13,794 nucleotides of DNA from SpSt-77 sp049972045. Lineage in GTDB: Bacteria > Chloroflexota > Anaerolineae > B4-G1 > DUEL01. Location of the stretch: contig JBMFKS010000080.1 in NCBI GenBank assembly GCA_049972045.1, positions 1 through 13,794 on the forward strand. The letters are read 5' to 3'. The notes under the pieces are model-generated. The model saw only the letters and a program-made list of their open reading frames with translations, searched no databases and was not told the DNA's origin. This document shows positions 7,274-13,191 of the stretch, piece after piece (the stretch's first letter is position 1; the number at the start of each line of letters is the position of its first letter). A program made the translations under genes and the position numbers.

Positions 7274-7347
7274 CAACGGACCACAGACGACGGACCACAG
7301 ACCACAGACCACAGACCGCAGACGACAGACGATGGACGATGGACGAC
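7271..7347. repeat. Heptanucleotide array 2a (RGACNAC-type)
   Basis: Eleven contiguous 7-base units match the array 1 consensus: TGACAAC, GGACCAC, AGACGAC, GGACCAC, two AGACCAC, AGACCGC, AGACGAC, AGACGAT, GGACGAT and GGACGAC. The first unit contains the TGA stop of the EamA gene, so the array begins exactly at the end of that gene. Confidence 0.9.
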
Positions 7348-7350
7348 AGG

Positions 7351-7456
7351 CTGCGCCCTGCGACCCTGCGACCTGCGACCCTGCGACCCTGCGACCCTGC
7401 GCCCTGCGACCCTGCGACCTGCGACCCTGCGACCCTGCGACCCTGCGCCCTGAACC
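7351..7456. repeat. CTGCGAC array 2b with a perfect 46-bp duplication
   Basis: Units are CTGCGCC, CTGCGAC and the 8-base form CTGCGACC. They are arranged in a higher-order block of 7, 8, 7, 8, 8 and 8 bases (46 in total) that occurs twice without a mismatch at 7351-7396 and 7397-7442. One more CTGCGCC and a terminal CTGAACC complete the array. It runs right up to the ATG of the LuxR-kelch gene at 7457 and leaves no room for a separate ribosome binding site. Confidence 0.92.
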
Positions 7457-8812
7457 ATGGCCGAACCCGGCGAACCGCTGACCGAACGGGAACTGGAAAT
7501 TCTCCGCTACGTTGCCACCGGCGCGTCCAATAAGGAGATCGCCCACCGGCTGCACATCAGCACCAACACCGTCAAGGTGCACCTGCGCAACATCTTCACC
7601 AAACTGGAGGTGGTCTCCCGCACCGAGGCGACGATGGTCGCCGTGCGTCAGGGGTGGGTGGCTGTCTCCGGGGTGCGGACGGTCAGCGAGGAGGCGGAGG
7701 AGAGAACCGAGGAGGCCAGGCCGATTCCGCTGCCAGCGGTGGCGGCCCCGGCACCCGAACCGCCCCTGCCCTGGTACCGCCGCGTGGTCCTGGTCGTGGG
7801 AGCGCTGCTCGCCCTGGGCGCGGCAGCCCTGGCCTGGCCCCGTCCAGCCCCCTCCGCCCCAACCGCTGCCGGGCTTCTCCCTTCCCGGAGCGAGGCCGCG
7901 GCGGCCACCGGAGCGGGCCGGAGCACCGAATCCCGCTGGGTGGAGCGGGCCCAGATGCCCACCCGGCGGGCCTGGCTGGCGGCGGTCGCCTGGGAGCGGC
8001 GCCTGCTGGCCATCGGCGGAGAGAGCCCGGAGGGCGTCACCGACGCCCTGGAAATCTACGACCCCGACACCGACGCCTGGGCGCGCGGCGCGCCCAAACC
8101 GACCCCCGCCGCCTACATCGGCGCGGCCGTCCTGGGAGGCCGGGTCTTCGTCCCCGGCGGCTGCACGGCGGACGGCGCGGCCCTCTCCGTCCTGGAGGTC
8201 TACGACCCCGCGACCGATACCTGGACGACCGCCGCGCCGCTCCCCCGCCCCCTCTGCGGCTACGCGCTGGCCGTCCACGGGGACCGCTTCTACCTCTTCG
8301 GCGGCACCGACGGTCGCCAGTACCGAAACGAGACCTACATCTACGATCCCCAGGCCGACCGTTGGGAGGAGCGGGCGGCGATGCCTATCGCCCAGGCGCT
8401 GGCCGCGGCGGCCCCGCTGGAGGAGGACATCTACGTCGTCGGCGGCTACCGCGCCGGCCAGGAGCAGACCACCTGCGCCGTCTACCACCCGGCGCGGGAT
8501 GCTTGGTCGGCCTGTCCGCCGCTGACCCTGGCCCGGGGAGGGCTGGGACTGGTCCCCTTCGGCGAGCAACTCTACGCGCTGGGTGGCGGCGGCTGGGGAG
8601 GATACCTGGGCTTCAACGAACGGTACGACCCGGCCCAGGCCCGCTGGATGCCGGTGGAGACCCCGATCCTGGGCAGCTGGCAGGGAGCGGGCGTGGCCAT
8701 AGTGGACCTGACCATCTACGCCGTCGGCGGCTATAGCGACGACTATCTCAGCCTGACCCTGGCCTTTGAGCCGCTCCCGTTCCGCATCTTCATCCCGGCC
8801 ACCGAGCGGTAG
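7457..8812 (+). CDS. Membrane-tethered LuxR-type HTH protein with extracytoplasmic kelch propeller
   Basis: This 451-residue protein has three parts. Residues about 6-65 are a LuxR/GerE DNA-binding domain (LTERELEIL, GASNKEIAHRL, STNTVKVHLRNIFTKL), including the usual recognition helix. Residues about 68-105 are an acidic, Pro/Ala-rich linker. A single transmembrane helix (about 109-128, flanked by YRR) is followed by a Pro/Ala spacer. Residues about 160-445 hold six kelch-type repeats with recurring GG, Y-D-P and W (for example EIYDPDTDAW, EVYDPATDTW, YIYDPQADRW), enough for a six-bladed propeller. Topology predicts DNA binding inside and the propeller outside, so it could sense a ligand or surface component. 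There is no receiver domain. The start follows a repeat array with no Shine-Dalgarno sequence. Confidence 0.85.
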   Translation: MAEPGEPLTERELEILRYVATGASNKEIAHRLHISTNTVKVHLRNIFTKLEVVSRTEATMVAVRQGWVAVSGVRTVSEEAEERTEEARPIPLPAVAAPAPEPPLPWYRRVVLVVGALLALGAAALAWPRPAPSAPTAAGLLPSRSEAAAATGAGRSTESRWVERAQMPTRRAWLAAVAWERRLLAIGGESPEGVTDALEIYDPDTDAWARGAPKPTPAAYIGAAVLGGRVFVPGGCTADGAALSVLEVYDPATDTWTTAAPLPRPLCGYALAVHGDRFYLFGGTDGRQYRNETYIYDPQADRWEERAAMPIAQALAAAAPLEEDIYVVGGYRAGQEQTTCAVYHPARDAWSACPPLTLARGGLGLVPFGEQLYALGGGGWGGYLGFNERYDPAQARWMPVETPILGSWQGAGVAIVDLTIYAVGGYSDDYLSLTLAFEPLPFRIFIPATER

Positions 8813-8813
8813 A

Positions 8814-8882
8814 GCAGATTGCAGATTCAAGATTGCCCTTGCATCTTGCATCCTGCATCTTGCATCTTGTATCTTGTACCCT
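8814..8882. repeat. Heptanucleotide array 3 (GCAGATT / GCATCTT)
   Basis: Two GCAGATT units and CAAGATT are followed by a run of GCATCTT-type units (GCATCTT, GCATCCT, two GCATCTT, GTATCTT), which degenerate into GTACCC. The period is seven, but the sequence differs from arrays 1 and 2. It fills the gap between the LuxR-kelch gene and the thiolase-like operon and ends about 12 bases before the AGGAGG ribosome binding site. Confidence 0.85.
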
Positions 8883-8905
8883 TATCCCTACCCCAGGAGG
8901 TGCCT

Positions 8906-10057
8906 ATGCTTCGCGAAGTTGCTATCGTGGGGGCCGGATGGAGTGGATTCCGTTCCATCTCCCCCGACCTCTCCTACAAGGAGATGATGTACGAAGCCGC
9001 CGTGCGAGCCTATGAGGACGCCGGTATTGACCCCCGCCGGGACGTGGACAGTTTCGTCACCGTGGCGGAGGACTTCCTCGAGGGAACCAGCATCTTTGAC
9101 GAGTACACCCCCGACCAGTTGGGCGGCGCGCTGCGGCCTAACCACACCATCACCGGCGACGGCATCCACGGTCTGGCAGCAGCAGTGATGCAGATTCTCA
9201 CCGGCCAGTTTGACGTCGTGGTCGTGGAGGCCCACAGCAAAGCCTCCAACGTCCTCACCCTCCCCCACATCCTGGCCTACGCGATGGACCCCGTCTATAA
9301 CCGCCCGCTGGCCTTTCACCCCTACGCCATCGCCGGAATGGAGATGCGGCGGTACCTGGCGGAGACGGCGACCCCGCTGGAGGCGTGCGCCCGGGTGGTG
9401 GTGAAGAACCGGGCCAACGCCCTCTTTAACCCCCTGGCCGCCCATGGCGCCGACCTGAGCGTGGAGGCCGTGCTGGGGTCGGACATGGTGGCGGAGCCGC
9501 TCACCCGCCTGCAGTGCGCCGACCACGCCGACGGGGCGGTCGTCCTGGTCGTGGCCGACGGCGCCACCGCCCGCGCCCTCACCGACCGCCCGGTCTGGAT
9601 TCGGGGCATCGGCTGGGCCAACGACACCCACACCCTGGAGAGCCGCCCCTGGGGAGAGGCGTCGTACGCGTACCTGGCCGCCCAGATGGCCTACCGCACC
9701 GCCGGGATCAAGAGCCCCCGCTCCGAGATAGACTTCGCCGAGATAGACGACACCTTCGCCTACAAAGAACTACAACACCTGGAGGCGTTGGGGTTCTGTC
9801 GGCCCGGCGAGGCCGGCCTGTGGACGCTGGAGGGTGGGACCGAGATCAACGGCGAATTCCCCGTCAACCCCTCCGGCGGCAGCCTGGGGATGGGGCACCT
9901 GCTGGACGGCTCCGGGCTGGCACGGGTGCTGGAGGTGGTGTTCCAGTTGCGCGGTGAGGCCGGACGGCACCAGGTGAAAGGGGCTGAGGTCGGCCTGGCC
10001 TTCGCCTGGCGGGGCGTCCCCACCACCAGCGGCGCAGCGGTGATCCTGAGCAACTAA
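8906..10057 (+). CDS. Thiolase-fold protein A, nucleophilic Cys missing
   Basis: This 383-residue protein belongs to the SCP2-type/acetyl-CoA acetyltransferase thiolase superfamily. It starts with REVAIVGAG, has the GQFDVVVVEAHSKAS strand-loop (100-113), the DDTFAYKELQHLEALGFC helix region (281-298), and NPSGGSLGMGH (321-331). The place where thiolases carry the acyl-accepting Cys reads TGDG (83-86), and no Cys lies nearby. The GHP His is kept (His331) but is followed by Leu. The C-terminal Cys/GGxG loop is not recognisable. A lyase or aldolase role, as in Ltp2, or a non-catalytic role is therefore more likely than thiolysis. AGGAGG lies 5 bases before the ATG. It heads an operon with a second thiolase-like gene and two DUF35 genes. 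Confidence 0.8.
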   Translation: MLREVAIVGAGWSGFRSISPDLSYKEMMYEAAVRAYEDAGIDPRRDVDSFVTVAEDFLEGTSIFDEYTPDQLGGALRPNHTITGDGIHGLAAAVMQILTGQFDVVVVEAHSKASNVLTLPHILAYAMDPVYNRPLAFHPYAIAGMEMRRYLAETATPLEACARVVVKNRANALFNPLAAHGADLSVEAVLGSDMVAEPLTRLQCADHADGAVVLVVADGATARALTDRPVWIRGIGWANDTHTLESRPWGEASYAYLAAQMAYRTAGIKSPRSEIDFAEIDDTFAYKELQHLEALGFCRPGEAGLWTLEGGTEINGEFPVNPSGGSLGMGHLLDGSGLARVLEVVFQLRGEAGRHQVKGAEVGLAFAWRGVPTTSGAAVILSN

Positions 10058-10078
10058 CTTTCACGGAGGGTATCTCTG

Positions 10079-10354
10079 ATGGTCACTACCGTTCCGCTGA
10101 GTGGCAAGCAGACCTCGCACCAGCATCATCAGCCCGATATAGCAGATATTAAAGAGATGCTAAATATCGTCCAGGCCATTGAGCAATCCCTGACGGCCCT
10201 GAAACAGATGCTGGAACATCTTCAGAGGGAATCACTACCGGAAACCCGTGGAGAAACCTTCTCCCTTTACGGCATCTTCGCTCATACGGATGTCACCTGG
10301 GAGGATTTCCAGAGGGCCAAACGCTCGTGGCTCCCAAAGGCCGAGGAAGTATGA
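10079..10354 (+). CDS. Putative antitoxin of a PIN-domain toxin-antitoxin pair
   Basis: This 91-residue hydrophilic protein has a central amphipathic helix (IADIKEMLNIVQAIEQSLTA, then ALKQMLEHLQRE; about residues 21-51). Its tail, FSLYGIFAHTDVTWEDFQRAKRSW, resembles the toxin-wrapping C-terminus of antitoxins paired with PIN toxins (pattern G-I/W-x6-T-x-E-D-x3-A-K/R-R). I do not recognise a specific DNA-binding fold at the N-terminus. GGAGGG lies 8 bases before the ATG. Its stop overlaps the toxin start (ATGA), the classic layout of such pairs. Base composition is visibly lower in G+C than in the flanking genes. It sits 21 bases after thiolase-like gene A, which suggests an insertion into the operon. 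Confidence 0.6.
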   Translation: MVTTVPLSGKQTSHQHHQPDIADIKEMLNIVQAIEQSLTALKQMLEHLQRESLPETRGETFSLYGIFAHTDVTWEDFQRAKRSWLPKAEEV

Positions 10355-10747
10355 GCATGTTCTACGTCCCCGATACTCATACCCTGGTCTGGTACCTGAC
10401 TGCTGACTCGCGGTTGGGCGAACAGGCCCGGGAAGCATTAGCGAGTGTGGATAGATGGGGAAGCGCGAGCCCTGGTGCCGATCATCGTCCTTACAGAGAT
10501 CCTGTATCTGGAGGAGAAAAAGCGAATTCACATCCAGCTCAAGGAACTCCTCCGGTACCTGCAACAGCACAGTCAATACGAAATCGTGCCCTACACGCTG
10601 AGCCTTCTAATGATGGTCAGGGAAATTAGTGATATTCCGGAACTCCACGACCGCATCATCGCCGCGACGGCCAGGCGGTACGACGCCGTGGTTCTCACCA
10701 GAGACCCCTCTATAGCAAGCTCGTCCGCTGTCAGAACATTGTGGTAA
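10351..10747 (+). pseudogene. vapC: Frameshifted VapC-like PIN-domain toxin
   Basis: Two overlapping frames together spell one PIN-domain ribonuclease. The first starts MSMFYVPDTHTLVWYLTADS (catalytic Asp8) and continues to about ALASVDRWG near 10460. The second, shifted by one base, resumes at GEARALVPIIVLTEILYLEE and runs through PELHDRIIAATARRYDAVVL and TRDPSI to TAA at 10747. All four acidic positions of PIN nucleases (Asp8, the Glu of VLTE, the Asp of LHDR and the Asp of TRDP) survive across the two frames. The break is at or near GGGG (10457-10460), so one extra base there, by mutation or sequencing error, explains it. The lack of other damage implies a recent event. The gene overlaps its antitoxin by 4 bases. 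Confidence 0.75.
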
Positions 10748-10761
10748 TCCAGGAGGAAACG

Positions 10762-11928
10762 ATGGCCCGAAACCGAGTCGCCATTGTCGGCGCGGGGATG
10801 ACCAAGTTCGTCCGCCGCGCTCAGGAGACCGCTAAAGAACTGGCCTGGGAGGCCGCCAGCAAAGCGCTGGAATCCTGTGAGCTGACCCTGGACGACATAG
10901 ACGCCGTCGTCATCGGCTCGGCACCTGAGGCCTTTGACGGCGTCCATATGAAACACGAATACCTCTCCGACGGCTGCGGCGGGTGGGGCAAGCCCGTCAT
11001 CCGCGGCTACGTCGGCGGCGGGACGGGCGTCTTTTCCGCCATCCAGGGCTGGTACCACGTCGCCAGCGGCCTCTTTGACACCGTCCTCGTCGTGGCGGAG
11101 GAGAAGATGTCCTCCTGCCAGCCCCACCCCCAGGGCGCCTTTATCACCATCTTTGACAATATCACCGAGCGGGCCCTGGGGCCGAACCTCCTCTGGATTT
11201 TCGCCCTGGAGATGAACGCCTACATGACCCGCTACGGCCTCTCCAAGCGGGATATCGCGCTGGTGTCGGTGAAGAACAAGCGCAACGCCGCCGACCACCC
11301 CGCCGCGCTCCTGGGTGACCCCAACATCACCGTGGAGGACGTTCTCAACTCCGAGGTGCTGGCCTGGCCCGTCCAGCGGCTGGACGTCTCCCCGGTGACC
11401 GACGGGGCAGTAGCGGTGGTGATGGCCGCGGAGCACGTCGCCCGCCGGGTCACGAACAAACCGGTCTGGGTAGAGGGGGTCGGCTGGAATCTGGACACGG
11501 CCTACTGGACCAACCGCGACCTCTCCTACCCCACCTACGTGGAGGAGGCGGCGCGAATGGCCTACCAGATGGCCGGCATCACCGAACCGCGCAAGCAAAT
11601 CCACATCGCCGAACCCTACGACCCCTTTGACTACAAAGAACTGCACCACCTGGAAGGGCTGCTGCTGTTTGACAAGGGCAAAGCACCGGAGGCGACCGCG
11701 CTGGGCATCACCCAGCGGGACGGCGACCTGCCTGTCTGTCCCAGTGGCGGGCTCCTGGGCGTGGGCAACCCCATCGCCGCCGCCGGACTGATGAAGGTCG
11801 CAGAACTCTTCTGGCAACTGCGGGGGGAGGCCGGCGCCCGCCAGGTGCCCGGCCAACCCAAACGGGGCGTCGCCCAGGCCTGGGGTGACCTCATGCAGGT
11901 CGGAACCGTCATCGTTCTGGGGGTGTAG
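10762..11928 (+). CDS. Thiolase-fold protein B, nucleophilic Cys and GHP His both replaced
   Basis: This 388-residue protein is a paralogue of thiolase-like protein A, with NRVAIVGAG at the start, ASGLFDTVLVVAEEKM (101-116) and EPYDPFDYKELHHLEGLL (284-301). Aligned on the SGLFD segment, the thiolase nucleophile position is Gly86 in VGGGTG. The NPSGG-GHP region reads CPSGGLLGVGNP (326-337), with Cys for Asn at 326 and Asn336 for His. No standard thiolase residue is left, so it is probably a non-thiolase lyase subunit or a structural partner of protein A. AGGAGG lies 5 bases before the ATG at 10762; a GTG at 10741 is in frame but lies upstream of that site. The toxin pseudogene ends 14 bases upstream. 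Confidence 0.8.
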   Translation: MARNRVAIVGAGMTKFVRRAQETAKELAWEAASKALESCELTLDDIDAVVIGSAPEAFDGVHMKHEYLSDGCGGWGKPVIRGYVGGGTGVFSAIQGWYHVASGLFDTVLVVAEEKMSSCQPHPQGAFITIFDNITERALGPNLLWIFALEMNAYMTRYGLSKRDIALVSVKNKRNAADHPAALLGDPNITVEDVLNSEVLAWPVQRLDVSPVTDGAVAVVMAAEHVARRVTNKPVWVEGVGWNLDTAYWTNRDLSYPTYVEEAARMAYQMAGITEPRKQIHIAEPYDPFDYKELHHLEGLLLFDKGKAPEATALGITQRDGDLPVCPSGGLLGVGNPIAAAGLMKVAELFWQLRGEAGARQVPGQPKRGVAQAWGDLMQVGTVIVLGV

Positions 11929-12023
11929 CCCATCTCCCGAGCGATCAGATACCCTTCGGAAAGGAGTGCGGAAAGGGAGGGCCCTGCCATTGGACTGGCC
12001 TCTGGGTAAACGCCAAAGCGTAA

Positions 12024-12050
12024 GCCGAAATTCATTTCGGCCTACAGGCC
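12024..12050. repeat. Double hairpin in the spacer before the DUF35 genes
   Basis: GCCGAAAT and ATTTCGGC (12024-12041) form an 8-bp perfect stem with a 2-base loop. GGCCT and AGGCC (12039-12050) form an overlapping second stem. The spacer (11929-12105) otherwise shows no gene. There is no T-run after the hairpins. The element resembles the GCCGATT/AATCGGC hairpin at 212-228. Confidence 0.6.
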
Positions 12051-12105
12051 TCCCTCTGGTCGGTTTGTCCAAAGTCCCAATCGGGAAAACTTCCGGGAGG
12101 ATACG

Positions 12106-12609
12106 ATGAAAGAGTTCGTCTACGACACCGTCTATCTCAGCGAGCAGGACTTTGAAACCGGGCGGGTGCTCTACGAGACCTGGAAGCCGATCGCCCGGTA
12201 CGCCTGGGATGCCGGAATCGCCATCGGCCGCTACCTGGCGGAACTGAAAGCCGGGCGGCTGGTCGGCGTGCACTGCCCCAGTTGCGGGCGGATTCTGGTG
12301 CCCCCGCGCATGGTCTGCCAGGACTGCTTCGTCCCCACCGACGGCTTCGTCCCCCTGCAGGATACCGGCACCGTCGTCACCTTCTCCATCTGCCACGTCC
12401 GCTGGGATATGGTGCGGCTGGAGCATCCGCTCATCCCCGCCGTCATCGCCATAGACGGCGCATCGCCCGGGATGGGCATTCTCCACCTGCTGGGGGAAGT
12501 GGACCCGCAGGCCGTCCGGGTCGGCATGCGGGTGCGGGCTGTCTGGAAGCCCCCAGAGGAGCGGGAAGGAGCCATCACCGACATCCGCTACTTCAAGCCC
12601 CTGGAGTGA
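12106..12609 (+). CDS. DUF35 protein A: zinc ribbon plus OB fold
   Basis: This 167-residue protein has an N-terminal helical part, a zinc ribbon with Cys57, Cys60, Cys71 and Cys74 (HCPSCGR and CQDC), and a C-terminal OB-fold (about 80-167) ending GAITDIRYFKP. DUF35 proteins bind thiolase-fold partners; known cases are archaeal thiolase/HMG-CoA synthase, BbsA with BbsB, and ChsH2 with Ltp2. There they help complete the CoA or substrate site. GGGAGG lies 5 bases before the ATG. It follows thiolase-like gene B after a 177-base spacer with hairpins and is followed 9 bases later by its paralogue, so it is probably the subunit of one of the two thiolase-like proteins. Confidence 0.88.
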   Translation: MKEFVYDTVYLSEQDFETGRVLYETWKPIARYAWDAGIAIGRYLAELKAGRLVGVHCPSCGRILVPPRMVCQDCFVPTDGFVPLQDTGTVVTFSICHVRWDMVRLEHPLIPAVIAIDGASPGMGILHLLGEVDPQAVRVGMRVRAVWKPPEEREGAITDIRYFKPLE

Positions 12610-12618
12610 GGAGGTACC

Positions 12619-13095
12619 ATGTCCCTTTTAGAACGAATCGCTCACCCCGACCAGGCGAAGGTCTGGTACGGCGAAATCCCCATCCAGAGCCGCTATACGG
12701 CGGGCATCGCTGGGGAGCGGTTTTTCCGCCAGATCAAGGATAACGGCCGCTTCTGGGGCACCCGCTGTCCCCACTGCGACCTGATTTACGTCCCGCCCCG
12801 CCTCTATTGCGAGCGCTGCTTCGCCCATCTGGAGGAGTGGGTGGAAGTGCCCACCACGGGGCGGGTCCACACCTTCACCGTCGTCCACCTGGACCTGGAC
12901 GGCAACCCCCTGCCGGAACCCCGCATCGTCGCCTTCATCCAGATAGACGGCACCGACGGCGGACTGGTCCACGACCTGGGGGAGGTGGACCCGGAAGAGG
13001 TCTGCATCGGGATGTGCGTGGAGGCGGTTTTCAAGGAGCCTGCAGAGCGAAGGGGCAGTATCACCGACATTCGTTACTTCCGACCGGTCAAATGA
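12619..13095 (+). CDS. DUF35 protein B: zinc ribbon plus OB fold
   Basis: This 158-residue paralogue of the preceding gene has a zinc ribbon at Cys50, Cys53, Cys64 and Cys67 (RCPHCDL and CERC), with all four ligands kept. Its OB-fold includes VHTFTVVHLDLDG and ends LGEVDPEEV, GMCVEAVFK and GSITDIRYFRP, very close to the matching segments of copy A. The N-terminal 45 residues differ from copy A and contain an IAGERFFRQIKDNGRFWG segment, which is typical of DUF35 helices that contact the partner. AGGAGG overlaps the stop of copy A and lies 4 bases before the ATG, so the two are co-translated. Two DUF35 genes beside two thiolase-like genes suggest cognate pairs. Confidence 0.88.
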   Translation: MSLLERIAHPDQAKVWYGEIPIQSRYTAGIAGERFFRQIKDNGRFWGTRCPHCDLIYVPPRLYCERCFAHLEEWVEVPTTGRVHTFTVVHLDLDGNPLPEPRIVAFIQIDGTDGGLVHDLGEVDPEEVCIGMCVEAVFKEPAERRGSITDIRYFRPVK

Positions 13096-13112
13096 TAGAG
13101 ATGACCGACGCC

Positions 13113-13142
13113 TGCGTGCACCAGCGTGTATCTGCGTCCAAA
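13113..13142. repeat. Three degenerate 10-bp repeats between genes
   Basis: TGCGTGCACC, AGCGTGTATC and TGCGTCCAAA follow one another with a 10-base period. The GCGT cores recall the TCCGCG units at 6384-6413. They lie in the 96-base gap before the helix-hairpin-helix gene. One of only three TCGA tetramers in the window (13145) follows directly. Confidence 0.45.
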
Positions 13143-13191
13143 TGTCGAGTAGTGAATCCACGAATACCCATCGCCCAAAAGGAGGCACTCT

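Noticed and set aside
7271..7456. CRISPR array
   Set aside because: Units are 7-8 bases and directly contiguous without spacers, and no cas genes are present.
6086..8851. Very long open frame on the - strand (about 920 codons)
   Set aside because: It is antisense to rseP, the EamA gene and the LuxR-kelch gene, all of which have clear domain signatures. Its translation is Gly/Arg/Gln-rich and of low complexity, as expected when stops are rare in GC-rich antisense frames.
10741..10761. GTG at 10741 as the start of thiolase-like gene B
   Set aside because: It lies upstream of the AGGAGG at 10751-10756 and within the end of the toxin pseudogene; the ATG at 10762 has correct spacing and matches the family's N-terminus.
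10591..12486. Long open frame on the - strand (about 630 codons)
   Set aside because: It is antisense to thiolase-like gene B and DUF35 gene A, shows no recognisable domain and has no ribosome binding site.
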